DNA of 9,816 bases. Source: Nitrospirota bacterium. GTDB taxonomy: Bacteria > Nitrospirota > Thermodesulfovibrionia > Thermodesulfovibrionales > JdFR-85. Position 1 is the first letter of the stretch. Every line of letters begins with the position of its first letter. The position numbers and the translations under genes are program-made. Below, piece by piece: positions 5,708 through 9,816 of this stretch. Location of the stretch: NCBI GenBank assembly GCA_013151785.1, contig JAADHP010000101.1, positions 1-9,816 of the forward strand, written 5' to 3'. Under the pieces are notes generated by a model. It was not told the DNA's origin. It ran no database searches and saw only the letters and a list, made by a program, of their open reading frames with translations.

Positions 5708-5736
5708 TGTTTACATTGTACTACATTGTTTGTCAA
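5708..5736 (-). promoter_or_regulatory. Promoter and probable autoregulatory operator of the toxin-antitoxin operon
   Basis: On the minus strand a perfect -35 TTGACA (5736-5731) is followed after 17 nt by TAAACA (5713-5708), a weak -10. The spacer carries two identical 8-mers, TACATTGT on the plus strand at 5712-5719 and 5722-5729, spaced exactly 10 bp. Ribbon-helix-helix repressors bind pairs of short sites one helical turn apart, so this is a good candidate operator. The predicted transcript start is 1-3 nt from the ATG at 5699. Confidence 0.5.
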
Positions 5737-5793
5737 GATATTTATAACATCCAAACTCAGCAGCAGAATCGCTGTCCGCAACTGCCAGAATGT

Positions 5794-5828
5794 CCCGACC
5801 TCTGGTCGGGGAGCTTCACTCCCTTTTT
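5794..5828 (+). terminator. Two overlapping hairpins followed by a T-run upstream of ilvD
   Basis: Hairpin 1 is CCCGACC (5794-5800), loop TCT, GGTCGGG (5804-5810). Hairpin 2 is GGGAG (5809-5813), loop CTTCA, CTCCC (5819-5823), followed by TTTTT (5824-5828). The second has the form of an intrinsic terminator. The two share bases 5809-5810, so they compete to a small extent. This may be an insulator upstream of the ilvD promoter, or an attenuator if transcription starts further upstream. No leader peptide rich in branched-chain residues is visible. Confidence 0.45.
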
Positions 5829-5843
5829 ATTACAGCTTTTTTG

Positions 5844-5849
5844 TATAAT
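5844..5849 (+). promoter_or_regulatory. Consensus -10 element upstream of ilvD
   Basis: A perfect TATAAT hexamer lies 37 nt before the ilvD ATG, giving a leader of about 30 nt that includes the AGGAGG ribosome-binding site (5874-5879). No good -35 is seen at 16-18 nt spacing, so activator help or chance are both possible. Confidence 0.35.
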
Positions 5850-5886
5850 CTTTTAATATCTTTGTATAAAGGAAGGAGGATGCTTC

Positions 5887-7542
5887 ATGTTTAGAAGTGA
5901 TACAGTCAAGAAAGGACTTGAGCGAGTTCCTCACAGGACTCTCCTTTATGCCACAGGCATACCCAAATCAGAGATGGATAAGCCCTTTATAGGAGTGGCT
6001 ACAAGTTTCACCGATATTATTCCTGGTCACATTGGTATGCGTGACCTTGAGCGCTTTATAGAAAAGGGTATCCATACTGGAGGCGGATATCCCTTCTTTT
6101 TTGGTATTCCAGGTATCTGTGATGGTATTGCCATGGGACATAGGGGAATGCATTATTCACTTCCTTCTCGTGAACTTATTGCAGATATGGTAGAGACCGT
6201 AGCAGAGGCTCACCAGTTTGATGGTCTTGTACTGCTTACCAACTGTGATAAGATCACCCCTGGAATGCTTATGGCTGCAGGAAGGATTAATATCCCTACT
6301 ATTATTGTAACTGCTGGTCCAATGCATTCAGGTCATCTGAAGGGGAAAAGACTTTCCCTTGTGAATGATACCTTTGAGGCTGTGGGTAAATATAAAAAGG
6401 GAATGCTTAGTGATAAGGAGCTTCAGGCTCTTGAGATGTGTGCCTGTCCAGGGGCTGGATCCTGTCAGGGCATGTATACTGCCAACACAATGGCCTGTGT
6501 AACAGAGGCACTGGGCATGAGCCTTCCTTATTGTGCAACAGCACTTGCCATTGATTCTGAAAAAAGGAGAATTGCCTTTGAAAGCGGAAGACGTATTGTG
6601 GAACTTGTAAAAAAGAATATTACACCAAGAAAGATAATGACAAGGAAGGCCTTTGAAAATGCCATTATGGTGGATATGGCACTGGGTGGTTCTACCAATA
6701 CAGTGCTTCACATTCCTGCTATTGCACGTGAGGCTGGTGTAAAACTTCCCCTTGAAATATTTGATGAAATAAGCCGTAAAACACCACACATTGCTGATAT
6801 GCTGCCAGGTGGGGTGCATTACATGGAAGACCTTCATCATGCTGGAGGCATACCAGCGGTGCTCAAACGTCTCAGGAAAGGTATCAATAACTGTTCCACT
6901 GTAAGTGGTATGAGAACCCACAGGATTGCTGAGCAGGCTGAGGTTTATGATGAAGAGGTTATACGTCCTCCTGACAGGGCTCATCATCCCGAGGGAGGGA
7001 TTGCAATACTTCGTGGCAATCTTGCACCAGATGGTGCTGTGGTGAAGCAGTCTGCTGTTAGTGAGAAGATGATGCGATTTGAGGGTACTGCAAGGGTATT
7101 TGACTCTGAAGAGGCTGCAATGAAGGCAATACTTGCAGGCAAGATAAAGGCAGGTGATGTGGTTGTTATCCGTTATGAGGGGCCAAAGGGTGGTCCAGGA
7201 ATGAGAGAGATGCTATCACCTACTGCCACTATTGCAGGTATGGGGCTCAGTGAATCTGTTGCCCTGATCACAGATGGCAGATTCTCTGGTGGCACAAGGG
7301 GCCCCTGTATAGGCCATATCTCTCCTGAGGCAATGGAAGGAGGAAGTATTGCCATTGTAAAGGATGGCGACAGGATCAGAATAGACATCCCAAGCAGGAG
7401 TATTGAGCTTCTTGTACCAGAGGATGAGATAAAAGATAGACTTTCAAAATGGAATCCACCTGAGCCAAAGATCAAAAGGGGTTATCTTGCAAGGTATGCA
7501 AGGATGGTTAGTTCTGCTGCCTCAGGTGCTGTAATGGAGTAA
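5887..7542 (+). CDS. ilvD: Dihydroxy-acid dehydratase
   Basis: This 551-residue IlvD/Edd-family dehydratase converts 2,3-dihydroxy-3-methylbutanoate (or -pentanoate) to the 2-oxo acid in valine, leucine and isoleucine synthesis, in the cytoplasm. Length and motifs are complete: SFTDIIPGHIGMRDL (40-54), GICDGIAMGHRGMHYSLPSR (76-95), TNCDKITPGM with Cys120, CPGAGSCQGMYTANTMA with Cys193, LGGSTNTVLHIPAIA, and DGRFSGGTRGPCIGHISPEA with Ser467 as the likely catalytic base. The cluster region has Cys120 and Cys193, but Gly rather than Cys in the first motif (PGHIG), resembling the E. coli type more than the three-Cys [2Fe-2S] type. The start is supported by AGGAGG seven nt upstream. It appears monocistronic; no other branched-chain gene is in the window. 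Edd (6-phosphogluconate dehydratase) is unlikely given length and motifs. Confidence 0.95.
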   Translation: MFRSDTVKKGLERVPHRTLLYATGIPKSEMDKPFIGVATSFTDIIPGHIGMRDLERFIEKGIHTGGGYPFFFGIPGICDGIAMGHRGMHYSLPSRELIADMVETVAEAHQFDGLVLLTNCDKITPGMLMAAGRINIPTIIVTAGPMHSGHLKGKRLSLVNDTFEAVGKYKKGMLSDKELQALEMCACPGAGSCQGMYTANTMACVTEALGMSLPYCATALAIDSEKRRIAFESGRRIVELVKKNITPRKIMTRKAFENAIMVDMALGGSTNTVLHIPAIAREAGVKLPLEIFDEISRKTPHIADMLPGGVHYMEDLHHAGGIPAVLKRLRKGINNCSTVSGMRTHRIAEQAEVYDEEVIRPPDRAHHPEGGIAILRGNLAPDGAVVKQSAVSEKMMRFEGTARVFDSEEAAMKAILAGKIKAGDVVVIRYEGPKGGPGMREMLSPTATIAGMGLSESVALITDGRFSGGTRGPCIGHISPEAMEGGSIAIVKDGDRIRIDIPSRSIELLVPEDEIKDRLSKWNPPEPKIKRGYLARYARMVSSAASGAVME

Positions 7543-7566
7543 TTATAGTCCAATATTTATGGTTTT

Positions 7567-7584
7567 GGAAAACAGGAGTTTTCC
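7567..7584 (+). terminator. Stem-loop after ilvD, possible weak terminator
   Basis: GGAAAAC (7567-7573) and GTTTTCC (7578-7584) pair perfectly around AGGA. Flanking TTTT and AAAA can extend the stem past a bulged T. It starts 25 nt after the ilvD stop, but no T-run follows on the plus strand, so it may protect the 3' end rather than terminate. Confidence 0.3.
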
Positions 7585-7636
7585 TAAAAAATGTCTCATA
7601 AATAAAAGAAGCTTTTGAAAGAAAAGAAAAAAGATA

Positions 7637-7656
7637 AACCCAAATCCAGCGATAAA
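7637..7656 (+). repeat. Copy 2 of the dispersed 20-nt repeat, at the left edge of the large palindrome
   Basis: It matches 5045-5064 at 18 of 20 bases. Its CCCAAATCCAGC (7639-7650) is also inverted at 7814-7825 (GCTGGATCTGGG, one mismatch), so it forms the outer arm of the nested palindrome described next. Confidence 0.5.
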
Positions 7657-7825
7657 GTTACAGCAGTGGTATGGTAGAGTCTTACACATCATTCTCAGCG
7701 GACATCCTGTCCGCTTCCGAGGGAATTTTGCGATTCACCCTCCTGGTGAATCATTCAAAACCGTTCAGACTCTACCATACCACTGCTTTCAGCATGTATT
7801 CCTTATCCTTAAAGCTGGATCTGGG
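7639..7825. repeat. Large nested palindromic element (MITE-like or structured RNA)
   Basis: The core is a perfect 21-bp inverted repeat: 7662-7682 (begins AGCAGTGGTATGG) pairs with 7767-7787 (ends CCATACCACTGCT). Inside are three hairpins: AGCGGACA/TGTCCGCT (7697-7715, 8 bp, loop TCC), TTCC/GGAA (7715-7725, sharing one base with the first), and GATTCACC/GGTGAATC (7732-7752, 8 bp). The whole can fold as a cloverleaf. Outside the core, GATAAAG/CCTTATC and the 12-nt CCCAAATCCAGC/GCTGGATCTGGG arms extend the symmetry to about 187 bp. No transposase is present and no clear target duplication is seen. A non-autonomous mobile element, a REP-type element or a structured RNA are all possible. Confidence 0.65.
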
Positions 7826-7916
7826 ATAAATATCACAACAGGACTTTTGCCATATCTGTCTAAAGTAGAAATACTATAAGGCAGGGTACCTCATAAAAAT
7901 AATGCAATCCACAGGG

Positions 7917-8216
7917 TTACTCAATACAGTAACCTATCTTTTCAATGCCATAGACTGAATCAAGTAAAGAACAAATCATAGAGACCCAGTGGTGGTGAAG
8001 AAGCCCCATGTAGCAATACCGACAGTAACTTACACCAACAACCTTGTGTATCACCTGAAGCCCTTCCAAGGCAATACCCATATGCCTGCTTTTGTGCAGA
8101 CCTTTTTCTATTGGCATTTTTGGATCTCCAAAAAACATTGACATCCAAGATATTTTGTGATATGGTATAACCTGATAGGGTGTAAAAAAAGAGAAAAAAA
8201 CATTTAATCCATTGTT
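7917..8216 (-). pseudogene. Possible gene relic or small hypothetical protein, unrecognised
   Basis: The minus strand is open for 100 codons from just after the TAA at 8219-8217 to the TAA at 7919-7917. The first ATG is at 8144 (MSMFFGDPKMPIEKGLHKSR, 75 codons), with no good ribosome-binding site. The reading before it (TPYQVIPYHKISW) also looks protein-like, and codon choice resembles ilvD. There are CRYC and HHH motifs (SYCRYCYMGLLHHHW). I recognise no family. The strong promoter of the next gene lies across its 5' end, so a decayed fragment is more likely than an active gene. The last few codons fall in a 7-bp hairpin (7915-7934). Confidence 0.22.
8138..8166 (+). promoter_or_regulatory. 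Strong sigma-70-type promoter of the aldehyde:ferredoxin oxidoreductase gene
   Basis: A perfect -35 TTGACA (8138-8143) is followed after 17 nt by TATGGT (8161-8166), preceded by TG-A at 8158-8160 (extended -10). TATAAC overlaps at 8166-8171. The transcript would start near 8173, leaving a leader of about 70 nt containing two A-rich runs and AGGAGG (8234-8239). Confidence 0.6.
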
Positions 8217-8244
8217 TTAAGCCTACCAGAGAAAGGAGGACGAT

Positions 8245-9816
8245 ATGGAGAAGATTTTAAGGATTAATATGGGAGCTGACGGAGGCCCTGAGGTAAGGGA
8301 GGAGGCAGTTGGGGAGTATGAAGGACTTGGGGGGCGAGGGCTGACATCAGCGATAGTATCCAGGGAGGTACCACCTGATTGTCATCCCCTTGGAGGGGAG
8401 AACAAGTTAGTAATAGCACCTGGCATATTAAGTGGTTCATACATATGGAGCGATGACAGGGAGGATATCGGTAGGATGTAAGAGTCCACTGACGGGTGGG
8501 ATAAAGGAGGCCAATGCAGGGGGGCAACCTGCGCAGGTACTTGCACGGTTGGGGTATGCAGCGATAGTGCTTGAGGGCAAGCCAAAGGATGATACACTGT
8601 ATAAGGTTTATATCAACAAAGATGGTGTCAAGGTAGAGGCAGACAACAGTCTAAAGATGCTACCCAATTATGATCTGATAGAGAAGATGAAGGGTGAGTA
8701 TGGTGACAAGATAGCCTGCATATCCATAGGGCCTGCAGGGGAGATGAAGATGGCAGCGGCCTCTGTGGCATGCACGGACATGGAGCTAAGGCCCACGAGG
8801 CATGCAGGCAGGGGAGGAGTTGGGGCAGTGATGGGCTCCAAGGGTGTAAAGGTAATAGTGCTTGATGACACAGGGATGCCCATGCGGCAGGCCAAGGATG
8901 CTGAGAAGTTCAAGGAAGCGAACAAGAGGTTTGTACAGGGGCTTCAGCAGCATGCAGTCACCGGGCAGGCGCTTCCTGCATATGGTACGAATGTACTGAC
9001 GAACATAATCAATGAGGTAGGTGGATATCCCACGTATAATTTCAAGGAAGGGCAGTTCAAGGGTGCAGGGAACATAAGTGGAGAGAGGGAGGCAGAGCTT
9101 GAGAAGGAGCGAGGTGGAAATCCCACACATGGGTGTCATCGTGGATGTGTGATAAAGTGTTCTGGTATATATCATGACAAAGATGGAAATTATCTTACGA
9201 AGCAGCCTGAGTATGAGACTGTGTGGGCGCATGGTGGCAACTGTGGGATAGATGACATGGATGCGATAGCCAGGCTTGATTTTCTTGATGACAACTATGG
9301 ATTGGACACGATAGAGATGGGGGCCACGATAGCGGTAGCCATGGAGGCAGGGCTTGCTGAGTTTGGGGATGCAGAGGCAGCGATAAGGCTGGTAGAGGAG
9401 GTAGGCAAGGGGACGCATCTTGGGAGGATACTTGGCAATGGAGCGGAGTTTACAGCGAGGGCCTTTGGAGTAGAGAGGGCACCTGTGGTAAAGGGGCAGG
9501 CATTACCTGCCTATGATCCCAGGGCAGTACATGGGATAGGGGTGACCTATGCCACGAGTCCCATGGGAGCAGACCACACGGCGGGGTATGCAGTTGCACA
9601 GAACGTATTGAAGGTAGGAGGGGATGTAGACCCATTAAAGCCCGAGGGTCAGGTAGAGCTATCGAGGAACTTACAGATAGCCACAGCTGCGATAGACTCC
9701 ACTGGTATGTGTTTATTCATAGCCTTTGCGATACTGGATCAACCTGAGACGTTTCAGGCATTGATGGATATGCTGGGAGCGTTTATGGGCAAGGAGATGA
9801 CGGCAGATGATTTTAT
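8245..9816 (+). CDS. aor: Aldehyde:ferredoxin oxidoreductase (tungsten pterin enzyme), interrupted by a frameshift and cut by the window end
   Basis: The ATG at 8245 lies five nt after AGGAGG. The first frame gives the N-terminal domain (EYEGLGGRGLTSAIVSREV, LGGENKLVIAPGILSGS) and then stops at TAA 8479-8481. From about 8444-8465 the frame one base later continues the family without a gap (TGRISVGCKSPLTGGIKEAN, AGGQPAQVLARLGYAAIVLE) and stays open to the window edge, about 450 codons. Tungstopterin-binding segments are GRGGVGAVMGSKG (about 8806-8844) and DPRAVHGIG (9514-9540). The [4Fe-4S] ligands are C-x3-C-x3-C (codons at 9134, 9146, 9158) plus Cys at 9710. The family oxidises aldehydes to acids with ferredoxin, or the reverse. 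About 50 C-terminal residues are probably missing beyond the edge. The coding strand is G-richer, with heavy GGG, AGG and ATA use, compared with ilvD. The break is a mutation or a sequencing error. Confidence 0.88.

Noticed and set aside
6328..6987. 219-codon minus-strand ORF
   Set aside because: It is antisense to the conserved core of ilvD and shows no recognisable domain.
7915..7934. 7-bp hairpin GGTTACT/AGTAACC as a terminator
   Set aside because: No T-run follows on either strand and no gene clearly ends there; it is recorded only as part of the possible relic ORF.
7840..8244. Molybdenum/tungsten cofactor riboswitch upstream of the tungsten enzyme
   Set aside because: I looked for a multi-helix conserved structure in the leader and found only A-rich runs after the promoter; nothing matches the known motif by eye.
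8786..9418. 210-codon minus-strand ORF
   Set aside because: It is antisense to the aldehyde:ferredoxin oxidoreductase, whose motifs are unmistakable.
1..9816. CRISPR array, tRNA, rRNA or complete insertion sequence
   Set aside because: No regularly spaced repeats, tRNA-like CCA-ended cloverleaf, rRNA segments or transposase reading frames are visible.

Overview
This 9.8 kb window looks like the chromosome of an anaerobic bacterium with respiratory or syntrophic energy metabolism. The genes are a molybdenum/tungsten formate dehydrogenase with hydrogenase-type electron-transfer partners, a tungsten aldehyde:ferredoxin oxidoreductase, a periplasmic multihaem-type protein, a DksA-family regulator and a dihydroxy-acid dehydratase. 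The mix would fit Nitrospirota (Thermodesulfovibrio-like) or Desulfobacterota. That placement is inference; no rRNA or marker gene is present.

Positions 1-3570 (minus strand) hold an operon read right to left: a formate dehydrogenase catalytic subunit with Cys at the metal-ligand position, then a two-[4Fe-4S] HydB-like subunit (ATGA overlap), then a HydG-like FAD/NAD(P)-binding subunit (8-nt overlap) that runs off the left edge. Together they should couple formate oxidation to a pyridine nucleotide and/or a hydrogenase. A divergent intergenic region (3571-3840) separates this operon from a DksA/TraR zinc-finger gene on the plus strand.

Positions 4317-4994 (minus strand) hold the most interesting locus. 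A secreted DUF1573 plus c-type cytochrome protein is interrupted by one in-frame UGA, exactly where the first Cys of the family motif S-C-G-C-T belongs. A perfect 7-bp hairpin with a loop beginning AG starts 14 nt after the UGA and meets the geometry known for bacterial SECIS elements. I read this as a candidate selenoprotein (Sec65), with a nonsense mutation or sequencing error as the main rival.

Positions 5224-5699 (minus strand) hold a RelE-type toxin / ribbon-helix-helix antitoxin pair in toxin-first order, with a promoter and two 8-bp direct repeats one helical turn apart. Tandem hairpins and a T-run follow, then ilvD (5887-7542, plus strand), apparently a single-gene unit.

Positions 7543-8244 hold no clear gene. 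They contain a large nested palindrome (core 7662-7787), part of which recurs as a 20-nt repeat at 5045-5064, a possible gene relic on the minus strand, and a strong promoter. From 8245 to the right edge is a tungsten aldehyde:ferredoxin oxidoreductase. Its N-terminal 65-70 codons are in one frame and the rest, intact to the window end, is shifted by one base, so the gene is frameshifted or the sequence has an error near 8440-8465.
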